From Lacrimispora amygdalina (GTDB taxonomy: Bacteria; Bacillota; Clostridia; Lachnospirales; Lachnospiraceae): DNA of 64,000 nucleotides. The stretch lies in the NCBI RefSeq assembly GCF_003432035.1, contig NZ_QOHO01000026.1:32619-96618 (forward strand), given 5' to 3'. The translations under genes were made by a program, and so were the position numbers. Below the pieces are notes generated by a model. That model searched no databases. It was given only the letters and a program-made list of their open reading frames with translations, and was not told the origin of the DNA. How positions within the stretch are numbered: position 1 is the first letter of the stretch; every line of letters begins with the position of its first letter. Shown here piece by piece: positions 9,780-18,265 of this stretch.

Positions 9780-12700
9780 ATGATCAGGACAGAAGAGATA
9801 TCGAACCAGGAGGTGACGGTTTCCTGGGACCGGCTGGAGGGAGCGGAAGTTTACCGTGTCTATTGGTCCGACCGGGATACAGAACTGGAGAATTACCGGT
9901 TTATGGAGGAGATATCCGCAGATAACACGCTGCGGTTTACCCTTTATAAATCTACCCATATTCCTCATTATATCAGAATCTGCGCAGTGAAATCGGACAG
10001 CACGATCTATGAGGAGGTGTATGTTACATCTGTTCACTATATAAAACGGGAACAGCTGGAGACACTTAACCGAGGGCTGACTGCTGTCAGGACAAAGAAC
10101 GGAGTATTTTTAAGCTGGAGATTGTTTTTAACAGAAGTTACCGGTTACAAAAACGGTGGTTTGACCGGAGTTTATTTTCATCTCTATCGGAATGGAACGG
10201 AAATTGCAAAAGTGATAGACTGTACAAACTATCTGGATCCGGAGGGGGATGCACAATCAGAATATGGAGTGGCTCCTGCGATAAACGGGATCGAATACGA
10301 TGCCTGCCCGCCCGTAAAGGTGTGGGATAAGGAGTATCTGGACATCCCGCTTAAGAAGCCGGAGCCGGGCGTGACACCTTCCGGGGAAGCCTTTACCTAT
10401 TCCGCTAACGATATGTCCGTTGCAGATGTGGATGGAGACGGGGAATATGAATATATCGTAAAATGGGATCCTTCCAATTCCCATGATGTTTCCATAAAAG
10501 GCTATACAGGCCGCTGTTATATAGACTGCTATAAACTGGATGGAACCCTTTTATGGCGGCTCGATATGGGGCCCAACATTCGGGCAGGAGCGCATTATAC
10601 TCAGTTTATGTGCTTCGACTTCAATGGAGACGGGAAGGCTGAAATGGCGGTGAAAACCGCACCGGGTACCAGAATGACGGTCTATGGGCCGGATGGGAAG
10701 CCTGCAGAGGAATTCTTTATCACCATGCCGGAGGAGGACTTAGAACAGGGATATAGCCATGAACATTCCTATGTGTGCAGCTTTAAGAGTTACCGGAAGC
10801 ATTTAACGGAAGTGTTCCGTTCATGGAACGATCATCCGGAAGTGAAGGCAGGTCATTGGCCGGAAAGCCTGGAGCAGTGCTTTGGCATCCCCGGGAAGTA
10901 TACTTACCCATTAAGCCAGGAAGATTCAGAATGTCTGACAGATTATTTCCTGGATATTTATGCACCATCCAGGAGCCCTAAAAATAATCTGCGGGAGTTC
11001 GAGGGCTTCATCTTTGAAGGGCCGGAGTACCTGACTATGTTCGGGGGAGACGGGAAAGAGCTTCAGACGATTCCATTTCCATTTGAAAGGGTGGATGACG
11101 GTCTTCTCTGGGGCGATTATGCCATGAACCGGATCGAACCCTGCAACCGGGTGGACCGGTTTTTGTCTGCAGTGGCCTATCTGGACGGAAAGCGGCCTTA
11201 TCTGGTGGTCTGCCGCGGTTATTATACCAGAGCTGCAATTGCTGCTTACGATTTTTTTGATAACTGCTTTCACGAGACCTGGTCCGTGGACAGCGGATTT
11301 GTGCCCATGAAGAATCCATTCTGCGACAATCCCCATGATTTATGCGGAACTGATCCGGTTTACGGAGAACTGGCAGGCCAGGGGAATCATTCCGTTTCCT
11401 CCGCCGATGTGGATGGGGATGGCTGTATGGAGATCCTATACGGGGCCGCCTGTATCGATCACGATGGAAGCCTGCTTTACAGCTCCAGGGATAAGCTTCC
11501 GGACGGCAGCACCGCAAAGCTGGGACACGGAGATGCCATGCACGTGGCGGATATCGATCCGGACCGGCCGGGCTATGAGATATTTAACGTATTTGAAGGG
11601 GCAGACCATGCACCTTACGGTTATGCCCTCAGGGATGCGCAGTCAGGAAAAGTCCTGTTCGGAGAGTATGCTAACAAAGATTTAGGCCGGTGCATGATCG
11701 GCGATGTGGTTCCCGGTGTGCGGGGGCTGCAGTGCTGGGTCAACGGAGTGGGGACGTATGACTGCCATGGAAAGCTTCTTAAAAAAGAAACATTAGGCAG
11801 CAACATGTCCATTCGGTGGGCAGGCGATCTGACCACACAGATCACGGATGGGGCGGACTATTTAAGCCAGAAGCCAGCAGGAGTGATCAATGATTTTACT
11901 CATGGAATCATGCTGCGGCCGGAAAACACCCTGACCAACAACGGGACCAAAGGAAATCCCTGTCTGACAGCTGATATCTTCGGAGATTTCAGGGAAGAGA
12001 TCCTTCTTCGGACGGAGGACAGCTCGGCAATCCGCATTTATACCAATACGGAGCCGACGGATCACAAGCTGTTTACCCTGATGCATGATGTCCAGTACCG
12101 GTGCGGCGTAGCATGGCAGAACAACTGCTACAACCAGCCGTGCTATCCGGAATTTTACTATGCTTCCGACATGGAATTTAACAGGGTCCTTCCTTATATG
12201 AACCGGAAACCTGTTATCTATCTGGCGGGTGATTCGATTACACAGACCGGAGGGGAAGAAGACAGACCCGGATACGGACTTGGAGAAATGCTTCTAAAGC
12301 ATCTGGATGAAGGAAACTGCTATGAGGCTTATCACAGGGAGGACTGTCCCTTTAAACAGGAAATGCGGTATGAAAGCCGCCATTTGATTGTGGATAACTG
12401 CGCCATGTCCGGCAGATCAACCAGGACTTTTCTGGAAGAAGGACGCCTGGAGGATATCCGGAGCCATATCAGGGAAGGAGATTATCTTTTTATTCAGTTC
12501 GGCCACAACGATGCATCTGCCTCCAGGGCAGAACGATATGTTCCGGTTTCTGATTTTCCTTTGTATCTGAAGCATTTTACAGATGCAGCCAGAAAAGGGG
12601 GCGCGGTTCCGGTTCTGATTTCTCCGGTCAGCTTATGTCCGTGCAAAGAGAACCAGAAAGGAGAGAAGGAGGAGATTGCCCGTCTTCTGCCAGGTTACTC

Positions 12701-12908
12701 CCGTCAGATGGAGGATTTTGCAAAGAAAGAGGGAATCCTTTATATAGATATGAACCGTCTGACGAAACAGCATTGTGAAACAGCAGGCGAAACGGATTCA
12801 AGAAGACTATACATTCCCGATCTGGTACATTTGAGCAGGGCAGGGGCAGATTGTTATGCCCGATTATTGGCAAATGAAGGGAAAACACTTATAATAGATA
12901 AAAAATAA
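9780..12908 (+). CDS. Rhamnogalacturonan lyase PL11 fused to an SGNH acetylesterase
   Basis: A 1042-residue two-enzyme fusion. After an N-terminal fibronectin-like stretch, residues about 190-800 follow the PL11 (YesW/YesX) propeller with Ca-binding DVDGDGEYE and FNGDGKAEM loops and the family signature NIRAGAHYTQFM. From about residue 810 a complete SGNH hydrolase of the rhamnogalacturonan acetylesterase type (YesT-like) begins: block I GDSITQTGG, block II AMSGRSTRTF, block III FGHNDAS and block V DLVHLS. The start at 9780 is chosen because GGAGG lies 5 bases upstream; the in-frame ATG at 9768 overlaps that site. No signal peptide. The fusion would couple backbone cleavage with removal of O-acetyl groups. 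These activities are usually separate genes. Confidence 0.88.
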   Translation: MIRTEEISNQEVTVSWDRLEGAEVYRVYWSDRDTELENYRFMEEISADNTLRFTLYKSTHIPHYIRICAVKSDSTIYEEVYVTSVHYIKREQLETLNRGLTAVRTKNGVFLSWRLFLTEVTGYKNGGLTGVYFHLYRNGTEIAKVIDCTNYLDPEGDAQSEYGVAPAINGIEYDACPPVKVWDKEYLDIPLKKPEPGVTPSGEAFTYSANDMSVADVDGDGEYEYIVKWDPSNSHDVSIKGYTGRCYIDCYKLDGTLLWRLDMGPNIRAGAHYTQFMCFDFNGDGKAEMAVKTAPGTRMTVYGPDGKPAEEFFITMPEEDLEQGYSHEHSYVCSFKSYRKHLTEVFRSWNDHPEVKAGHWPESLEQCFGIPGKYTYPLSQEDSECLTDYFLDIYAPSRSPKNNLREFEGFIFEGPEYLTMFGGDGKELQTIPFPFERVDDGLLWGDYAMNRIEPCNRVDRFLSAVAYLDGKRPYLVVCRGYYTRAAIAAYDFFDNCFHETWSVDSGFVPMKNPFCDNPHDLCGTDPVYGELAGQGNHSVSSADVDGDGCMEILYGAACIDHDGSLLYSSRDKLPDGSTAKLGHGDAMHVADIDPDRPGYEIFNVFEGADHAPYGYALRDAQSGKVLFGEYANKDLGRCMIGDVVPGVRGLQCWVNGVGTYDCHGKLLKKETLGSNMSIRWAGDLTTQITDGADYLSQKPAGVINDFTHGIMLRPENTLTNNGTKGNPCLTADIFGDFREEILLRTEDSSAIRIYTNTEPTDHKLFTLMHDVQYRCGVAWQNNCYNQPCYPEFYYASDMEFNRVLPYMNRKPVIYLAGDSITQTGGEEDRPGYGLGEMLLKHLDEGNCYEAYHREDCPFKQEMRYESRHLIVDNCAMSGRSTRTFLEEGRLEDIRSHIREGDYLFIQFGHNDASASRAERYVPVSDFPLYLKHFTDAARKGGAVPVLISPVSLCPCKENQKGEKEEIARLLPGYSRQMEDFAKKEGILYIDMNRLTKQHCETAGETDSRRLYIPDLVHLSRAGADCYARLLANEGKTLIIDKK

Positions 12909-12953
12909 ATCAAATTAACCGGCAGAAACCGGAGAAGGAAGGCGGATTGTAAG

Positions 12954-14003
12954 ATGGGTAGGATTCATTATGACAGGGACAGGGTGGAAGAAACCATGGA
13001 CCGCATTGTGGAACGTACAAAACGGATGGATATGTCCTGGGACTGGCCCTGCGGCGTCGCATATTATGGACTTGCAGAAGCTTATGAGGTAACGAAAAAG
13101 GAAGGCTATCTGGAATTTTTAAAAGAACGGGTGGATGAACTGATTGAACTGGGACTTCCAGCCTGGACCGTGAATACCTGTGCCATGGGACATTGCCTTA
13201 TAACATTATACCAGGCTACCGGGGAAGAACAATACATGGACATCATCCGCTCCAAGACGGAATATTTAAGGAAGGATGCCCTGCGTTTCGGCGACCATGT
13301 GCTGCAGCATACGGTTTCCGCCAACAACGATTTTCCGGAGCAGTGCTGGGCAGATACTCTGTTTATGGCAGCATTTTTTCTGTTACGGGTGGGTGTTATG
13401 ACAAAGGACGAGGAATTGACAGGCGATGCTTTAAACCAGTATTACTGGCATATCCAGTATCTTCAGGATGAAAATACCGGATTATGGTATCATGGCTACA
13501 ACAATATTACAAAGGACCATATGTCGGGATTTTACTGGGGAAGGGCTAACTGCTGGGCAGCTTATACCATGAGCAAGGTAGGGCTGATTCTGCCGGAGTG
13601 CTACCTCTATCCCCAGTACCTGGAAATTGTGGGAAGCTTAAATGAACAGCTTTCCGCATTAAAGCTTCTGCAGACGGAGAAAGGCCTGTGGAGGACCATC
13701 TTAAATGATGGCGAATCCTATGAGGAGCTATCCGCTTCTGCCGGTATCGCTGCAGCCATGACCTTAAAAGGGAATCCGCTCCATATCAAATACATAGAAA
13801 AATCCATTGAGGGTGTATTGGCCCATGTGGCTGCTGATGGCAGAGTTACGGAGGTTTCGGGCGGAACCGCAGTCATGAAGGACCGTGACGGATACCGGAA
13901 TATATCAAAAAAATGGATTCAGGGCTGGGGACAGGGCATGGCTCTTGCATTCCTTGCCGCAGTTCTGAATTATGATAACATTGCAGGGGATGGTGCATTA
14001 TGA
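12954..14003 (+). CDS. Unsaturated rhamnogalacturonyl hydrolase, GH105 (YteR/YesR-like)
   Basis: A 349-residue (alpha/alpha)6-barrel enzyme of family GH105, close to the usual length. Visible family motifs are WDWPCGVAYYGL near residue 25, a central WADTLFMAAFFLLRVG near residue 135 with the Asp expected to be catalytic, and GFYWGRANCWAAY near residue 195. It removes the unsaturated galacturonyl residue left by the RG lyases. No signal peptide, so it acts on imported oligosaccharides. An AGGAAGGCGG region precedes the ATG, and the stop overlaps the ATG of the next gene (ATGA), indicating translational coupling. Confidence 0.88.
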   Translation: MGRIHYDRDRVEETMDRIVERTKRMDMSWDWPCGVAYYGLAEAYEVTKKEGYLEFLKERVDELIELGLPAWTVNTCAMGHCLITLYQATGEEQYMDIIRSKTEYLRKDALRFGDHVLQHTVSANNDFPEQCWADTLFMAAFFLLRVGVMTKDEELTGDALNQYYWHIQYLQDENTGLWYHGYNNITKDHMSGFYWGRANCWAAYTMSKVGLILPECYLYPQYLEIVGSLNEQLSALKLLQTEKGLWRTILNDGESYEELSASAGIAAAMTLKGNPLHIKYIEKSIEGVLAHVAADGRVTEVSGGTAVMKDRDGYRNISKKWIQGWGQGMALAFLAAVLNYDNIAGDGAL

Positions 14004-14809
14004 TTAATCAATTGAAAAGAATTTATACCTGCTTTCCGGGAGGGAAGCATAAGGTTCTTACCATGAGTTATGACGATGGTAAGATTGAGGACCGGAAACT
14101 TATTAAAATTTTTAATCAATACGGCATAAAAGGAACTTTTCATTTAAATTCCGGACTTATTGAGGATGAAAACCGGATAAAACCGGAGGAATGGAAAGAA
14201 TTATACAGAGGACATGAGATCTCCTGTCATACGGTACTCCATCCTACGATTGCCAGGAGTCCCCTTCCTCAGGTGGCCCTTCAGGTGCTGGAGGACAGGA
14301 GGGCGTTAGAGAAGGCAGCAGGCTGCCCGGTACGGGGAATGTCTTATCCCAATGGTTCGTATACACAGGAAATTGTGGATATGCTTCCAGGCCTGGGAAT
14401 TGAATACTGCAGAGTGGTTGGAAGCACGGATGATTTTAACATGCCGGAAAACTATCTAACATGGAAATCCACCTGCCACCATAACCACAATCTGCTGGAA
14501 AATGGAAAACGCTTCATTGCGCTTAATAAAACCCAATATCTTTATTTGATGTATGTATGGGGGCACAGCTATGAATTTCCCAGAGATGACAACTGGGGGC
14601 TTATGGAAGAATTCTGCCGTATGGCAGGGCAGCGCGAGGATACCTGGTATGCAACAAATATTGAGATTGTTGATTATATGAATGCGGCAGCTGCCCTTAA
14701 GTATACCGTTGACGGAGACCTTGTGTACAATCCATCAGCAAAGGCTGTCTGGATCAGTGTGGATGGAACGATTGTGAAAGTGCCTGGCGGAGGCCAGATC
14801 ATGATTTGA
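14000..14809 (+). CDS. Polysaccharide deacetylase-like protein (CE4/NodB fold)
   Basis: A 269-residue protein with a NodB-type pattern. The first motif is TMSYDDG near residue 22 (two Asp, with Ser-Tyr instead of the usual Thr-Phe). The metal-binding HxxxH is HTVLH near residue 76, and SYPNGSY near residue 115 replaces the usual RxPxG-type motif. It lacks a signal peptide. The ATGA overlap with the GH105 gene places it in the same operon, so it probably removes an acetyl or related group from imported pectic oligosaccharides. Its substrate is unknown. The gap to mntP, on the other strand, is only 13 bases. Confidence 0.75.
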   Translation: MINQLKRIYTCFPGGKHKVLTMSYDDGKIEDRKLIKIFNQYGIKGTFHLNSGLIEDENRIKPEEWKELYRGHEISCHTVLHPTIARSPLPQVALQVLEDRRALEKAAGCPVRGMSYPNGSYTQEIVDMLPGLGIEYCRVVGSTDDFNMPENYLTWKSTCHHNHNLLENGKRFIALNKTQYLYLMYVWGHSYEFPRDDNWGLMEEFCRMAGQREDTWYATNIEIVDYMNAAAALKYTVDGDLVYNPSAKAVWISVDGTIVKVPGGGQIMI

Positions 14810-14822
14810 TTTTTGGCTTTTG

Positions 14823-15386
14823 TTACATTCCAAAGAGATGCTGGAGCAGAATTTTGATTCCCATCAGTATGAGAATGACTCCGCCGGCGAATTCCGCTTT
14901 TGATTTAAAGCGTGTACCGAAAACATTTCCCACCTTTATTCCGGCAACAGAGAGAGTAAAGGTGGTCACTCCGATAAAGGAAACCGCAGGAATGATCTGA
15001 ACTTTTAAAAATGCAAAGGTTACGCCAACAGCCAGTGCGTCGATGCTGGTTGCAATGGCAAGCATAAACATATTTTTAGGTTCCAGAGAACAGTCCGTGC
15101 ATTCCACTTCATCGTTGCTGAACGATTCCTTGATCATATTTATGCCTATAATTCCCAGAAGCAAAAAGGCAATCCAGTGATCGTAGGAGGTAATGGCTTC
15201 CTTGAACTGGGACCCCAGCAGGTAACCAATGACCGGCATTCCCGCCTGGAAACCTCCGAAGTATAACCCGGCGATAACTGCATTTCGCCAGTTCATCCGG
15301 GGCATGCAAAGACCTTTGCAGATGGAAACGGCAAACGCATCCATGGACAGCCCCACCGCAATGATGAACAACTCTGGTAATGACAT
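14823..15386 (-). CDS. mntP: Manganese efflux pump MntP
   Basis: A 187-residue protein with six membrane helices and two repeats carrying the acidic motifs of Mnt[14 protein letters not shown] near residue 13 and [15 protein letters not shown] near residue 115. It exports Mn(II). The gene is preceded by a yybP-ykoY manganese riboswitch with its own promoter, the arrangement known for mntP in other bacteria. AGGAGGAATA sits just before the start. Length and motifs are typical. Confidence 0.95.
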   Translation of the reverse strand: MSLPELFIIAVGLSMDAFAVSICKGLCMPRMNWRNAVIAGLYFGGFQAGMPVIGYLLGSQFKEAITSYDHWIAFLLLGIIGINMIKESFSNDEVECTDCSLEPKNMFMLAIATSIDALAVGVTFAFLKVQIIPAVSFIGVTTFTLSVAGIKVGNVFGTRFKSKAEFAGGVILILMGIKILLQHLFGM

Positions 15387-15445
15387 GTGATATTCCTCCT
15401 GTGTATGTGCTTTATTACTATATGTTGAGAGGAAGCAGATAATAA

Positions 15446-15488
15446 AAGAGACTTATCTGTGTGTACGAAAAAAACACACAGATAAGTC
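15446..15488 (-). terminator. Riboswitch-controlled terminator upstream of mntP
   Basis: Read on the minus strand, a long stem with arms GAGACTTATCTGTGTG and CACACAGATAAGTCTC is followed by TTTTATTA. It begins inside the conserved GAUGAGAC 3' segment of the aptamer, so terminator and aptamer are mutually exclusive folds. Mn binding should block the terminator and switch mntP on. Confidence 0.85.
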
Positions 15489-15605
15489 TCATCTTTTTGC
15501 GTCGAAAGCAAATTAGCAAAGCCAGACAGAAAATTCTGTCAGTATGTTGACTTTGCAGGCACCTGATCTGACCCGGACAGGTGCTGACTACTCCCTCATC
15601 TTTTG
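15488..15605 (-). ncRNA. yybP-ykoY manganese riboswitch upstream of mntP
   Basis: On the minus strand the leader contains, in order, GAGGGAGTAG, a stem-loop around CCGGGTCAG, GTCAACATACTG, CTGTCTGGCTTTGC and a closing GATGAGAC. The GGGAGUAG opening, the CAACAUACU core and the GAGAC end are the conserved elements of yybP-ykoY, a Mn(II)-sensing class that usually precedes mntP or P-type ATPase genes. Placement 100-220 bases upstream of mntP, with a terminator in the expression platform, fits. Confidence 0.92.
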
Positions 15606-15608
15606 CCT

Positions 15609-15637
15609 ATTCTAACGGATGCGAGTGATTCTGTCAA
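15609..15637 (-). promoter_or_regulatory. Promoter of the mntP riboswitch transcript
   Basis: On the minus strand a perfect -35 TTGACA (15632-15637) and a -10 TAGAAT (15609-15614) are separated by 17 bases. Transcription would start near 15602, right at the 5' end of the aptamer. Confidence 0.75.
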
Positions 15638-15802
15638 GAAGAAATCAGATTGATATCTTTACGTTCCTGGCATACGGCGTATTTTACCGCTCATTTTTAA
15701 ATCTGAATGAAGGAAAATACCTTTTATTCAAAGAAGAAGTGGAGCGGAGAGGGTTAATAATCCAGATTTAAAAGCTATTTGTAACATACATAAGAAGTTC
15801 TA

Positions 15803-15839
15803 AAAAAAGACTTGTATCGGCGATACCTGTCTTTTTTTG
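15803..15839 (+). terminator. Symmetrical hairpin upstream of the MarR gene
   Basis: AAAAAAAGAC..GTATC ggc GATAC..GTCTTTTTTT forms a stem flanked by A and T runs, so it can terminate in both directions. It isolates the MarR operon from upstream transcription. Confidence 0.65.
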
Positions 15840-15846
15840 AAATTGA

Positions 15847-15878
15847 TAGTTGACTAATCAACTAAATCCTGATAATAT
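15847..15878 (+). promoter_or_regulatory. MarR-type operator overlapping the marR-MFS promoter
   Basis: TAGTTGA-CTAA-TCAACTA (15847-15864) is a perfect 7-bp inverted repeat of the kind bound by MarR proteins. The -35 TTGACT (15850-15855) lies inside it, and a -10 TAATAT (15873-15878) follows at 17-bp spacing, so binding would block RNA polymerase. Autoregulation by the MarR gene that starts at 15909 is inferred. Confidence 0.8.
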
Positions 15879-15908
15879 AAAATTTTAAATTGGAAAGGTG
15901 GTAAGAGA

Positions 15909-16343
15909 ATGGGGAATGAACCAGTGAATCTGCTGATGATAAATAGTAAAATATATAGAAATACGCAGAGTTACTTAGACAAAGCATTGAAAATATATGA
16001 TCTGAGCAGCGGGTCTTTTCGCTATTTATTTATACTGGAAAAAAATGAAGGGTTATGTCAGAGCCGGATCAGTGAACTGATTGGTCACGATAAGGCGATG
16101 TCTGCCAGAACGATCAACAGGCTGACAGAGCTTGGTTATGTAGTCAGAATAGAAGATCAGCTGGACAGCAGGGCATATAAGCTGTTTCTGACTGATAAAG
16201 CAAGGCTGATTCTTCCTGAAATCAAAGAGGAAATAAAAAATTTAACAGGACTTATTACGGAGGATCTGACGGAAGAGGAAAAAGAAATTACCTTATCTTC
16301 GCTGGTTAAAATTCTGAATAAAGCGCTTGAACTTAACACATAA
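15909..16343 (+). CDS. MarR-family transcriptional regulator
   Basis: A 144-residue winged-helix regulator of usual MarR length. The recognition region is LCQSRISELIGHDKAMSART, followed by INRLTELGYVVRIED and the wing with DSRAYKLFLTDKARLI. TTGGAAAGGTGGTAAGAG gives a ribosome site before the ATG. It probably represses itself and the downstream MFS exporter from the palindrome over the promoter, with a small lipophilic molecule as inducer (family knowledge). Confidence 0.92.
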   Translation: MGNEPVNLLMINSKIYRNTQSYLDKALKIYDLSSGSFRYLFILEKNEGLCQSRISELIGHDKAMSARTINRLTELGYVVRIEDQLDSRAYKLFLTDKARLILPEIKEEIKNLTGLITEDLTEEEKEITLSSLVKILNKALELNT

Positions 16344-16356
16344 GAAGGGATTTAAC

Positions 16357-17784
16357 ATGGAAAAAGTGAGGAAACATAATAAATGGTCGGTATTAATTAT
16401 TGTTGTATTATCGACCTTCATGTCAACGTTGGACAGCAGCATCGTCAATGTGGCTCTGCCGCGTATGGCAGATACTTTAGGAGTCACGACAGCAAGTATC
16501 CAGTTCGTCGCTACAAGCTATCTAATCGTGATATCGGGCACTGTTCTGATTTTTGGAAAGCTGGGAGATATGTTTGGCAAAACCAGAATGTTCACACTGG
16601 GCATTATGGTGTTTACCATTGGTTCTCTGCTGTGCGGACTGTCACATTCCTATTGGTTTTTAATCGTGGCGCGAGCCGTTCAGGCAATCGGGGCAGCCGG
16701 CACCATGGCAAACAACCAGGGAATTATAACCGAAGTATTTCCCGTTCAGGAGAGAGGAAAAGCACTTGGACTTCTTGGAACGGCAGTCGCACTGGGTTCT
16801 CTGGTGGGTCCCGGACTTGGAGGTATGATTGTAGGAGTCTTAAGCTGGGAAACTATTTTTACCATTAATGTTCCAATAGGAATTATTGCAGTTGCAGGAG
16901 CATTCTGCCTGCTGCCAAAAACAAAGGCAAAGGCCAATGGAAAAATGGATTTATACGGAGCTGTTTTATTCATTGTGACTATTGTATCTTTATTTGGTGC
17001 ACTGAGTGAAGGACTGAATCTTGGATTCGGACATCCCCTTATTTTAACAGGATTCTTGGTTGCAGCAGTTTGTTTTGCAGTATTCCTGTTAGTAGAAAAG
17101 AAACGGAAAGATCCCATGATACAGCTGGATATTTTTAAAAACGGCCTGTTTTCCTTGAGCATTTTCTGCGGTTTTATCAGCTTTGTTGCCATGTTCTGCA
17201 ACAATATCATACTACCTTTTTATTTACAGGATGTCATGAATTATCCGCCTCAGAAGGCAGGGTTTATTATGATGGCCTATCCGCTTATACTAATGGTTGC
17301 AGCACCTGTGAGCGGCCATCTTTCTGACAAAACAGGCTCTGAAGTTCTCACCTTTATAGGACTTGTTTTTACCAGCATCGGCCTGTTTTCCATGTCCTTT
17401 TTAAATGAGAATTCAGCTGTAATTACTATGGTCTCCTTTATCGGAATTATGTCAGTTGGAATGGGTCTGTTTCAGTCTCCCAATAATTCCCTTATTATGT
17501 CTACCGTATCCCGTGATAAGCTTGGAGTGGCAGGAAGCATCAATGCACTTGTGAGAAATGTGGGTATGGTATGCGGAATTGCCCTTGCCACAACACTTCT
17601 CTATGGTATGATGAGCAGCCGGCTGGGAATCCGTGTAACGGACTATATTCCTGGGAGAAGTGATGCATTTTTATATGGCATGAATATTGTGTATATCACG
17701 GCATCTGTCATCTGTATAATTGGGGCTGTTTTAACATTTTTCAGATTAAAGAAAAAGAATTTAGCAGCCATGGCCGGGAAATAA
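16357..17784 (+). CDS. MFS multidrug exporter, DHA2 (EmrB/QacA) family
   Basis: A 475-residue transporter with about 14 predicted membrane helices. The DHA2 signature near the start is visible (LDSSIVNVALPRMADTLG), and the loop GKLGDMFGKTRMF is the MFS motif A. The start at 16357 is supported by AAGAAGGGA 6-7 bases upstream; the reading frame is open back to 16327 but that would overlap the MarR gene. It lies 13 bases after marR, so they form one operon: a drug-responsive efflux pair. Substrate unknown. Confidence 0.92.
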   Translation: MEKVRKHNKWSVLIIVVLSTFMSTLDSSIVNVALPRMADTLGVTTASIQFVATSYLIVISGTVLIFGKLGDMFGKTRMFTLGIMVFTIGSLLCGLSHSYWFLIVARAVQAIGAAGTMANNQGIITEVFPVQERGKALGLLGTAVALGSLVGPGLGGMIVGVLSWETIFTINVPIGIIAVAGAFCLLPKTKAKANGKMDLYGAVLFIVTIVSLFGALSEGLNLGFGHPLILTGFLVAAVCFAVFLLVEKKRKDPMIQLDIFKNGLFSLSIFCGFISFVAMFCNNIILPFYLQDVMNYPPQKAGFIMMAYPLILMVAAPVSGHLSDKTGSEVLTFIGLVFTSIGLFSMSFLNENSAVITMVSFIGIMSVGMGLFQSPNNSLIMSTVSRDKLGVAGSINALVRNVGMVCGIALATTLLYGMMSSRLGIRVTDYIPGRSDAFLYGMNIVYITASVICIIGAVLTFFRLKKKNLAAMAGK

Positions 17785-17914
17785 ATTATAAAAAAATATT
17801 GCAACACGAAAAAGATTGTGATATTATAAGTGAAATTCATTGTAGTGAAGTGTTGAACTGTTTAAAAAAGTTGAAAACAGGGCAGGATGAAGCTACAGAA
17901 TGAAATCAATACTT

Positions 17915-18206
17915 AAAAAGGCAGAGAAGGAGACTCTGGCCTATGGATCCGGACAGGAAGATTGCGTCACCGACTGAGAGCGCTTTCACGAGAGACTTGG
18001 CTATGGGAACACTCCGGAGCCGATAGATCGAAGCGGCTGGTACTAACTGAGTTTTGTACCGGTGACATGAGTAGGTTTATCCGTATACATGCGTTAAATG
18101 TTTGAGTGGAGATATCTTATCTCAATGCGGGTGGTACCGCGGGAGCTTATGCCATAGTAATCCCGTCCCGGAATATGTAACTGTATTCCGGGACGGGATA
18201 TTTTAT
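17915..18206 (+). ncRNA. T-box leader of the aspS2-gatCAB operon
   Basis: The T-box sequence AATGCGGGTGGTACCGCGGG (18124-18143) contains the bulge that pairs with the tRNA acceptor end. It is followed by a strong terminator: arms TCCCGTCCCGGAATA (18161-18175) and TATTCCGGGACGGGA (18184-18198), then TATTTTATT. Upstream lie a stem I with AGAGA and GGCTATGGG-like distal elements and a 3' ATGAGTAGG. Candidate specifier codons are GAC (Asp, 18064-18066) and AAC (Asn, 18045-18047). I could not fold the stem reliably enough to choose. Low charging of the cognate tRNA would stabilise the antiterminator and turn the operon on. Confidence 0.93.
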
Positions 18207-18265
18207 TGTCATAAAATATTTCTCCGGAATCAAAGCAATTCCATTCAGGTAAGGAGAAAACAGTC

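Noticed and set aside
18000..18060. rRNA-like fragment in the region before aspS
   Set aside because: A phrase around GATCGAAGCGGCTGGTACTAA first recalled a 23S rRNA end, but the T-box, terminator and downstream synthetase identify it as T-box stem I.
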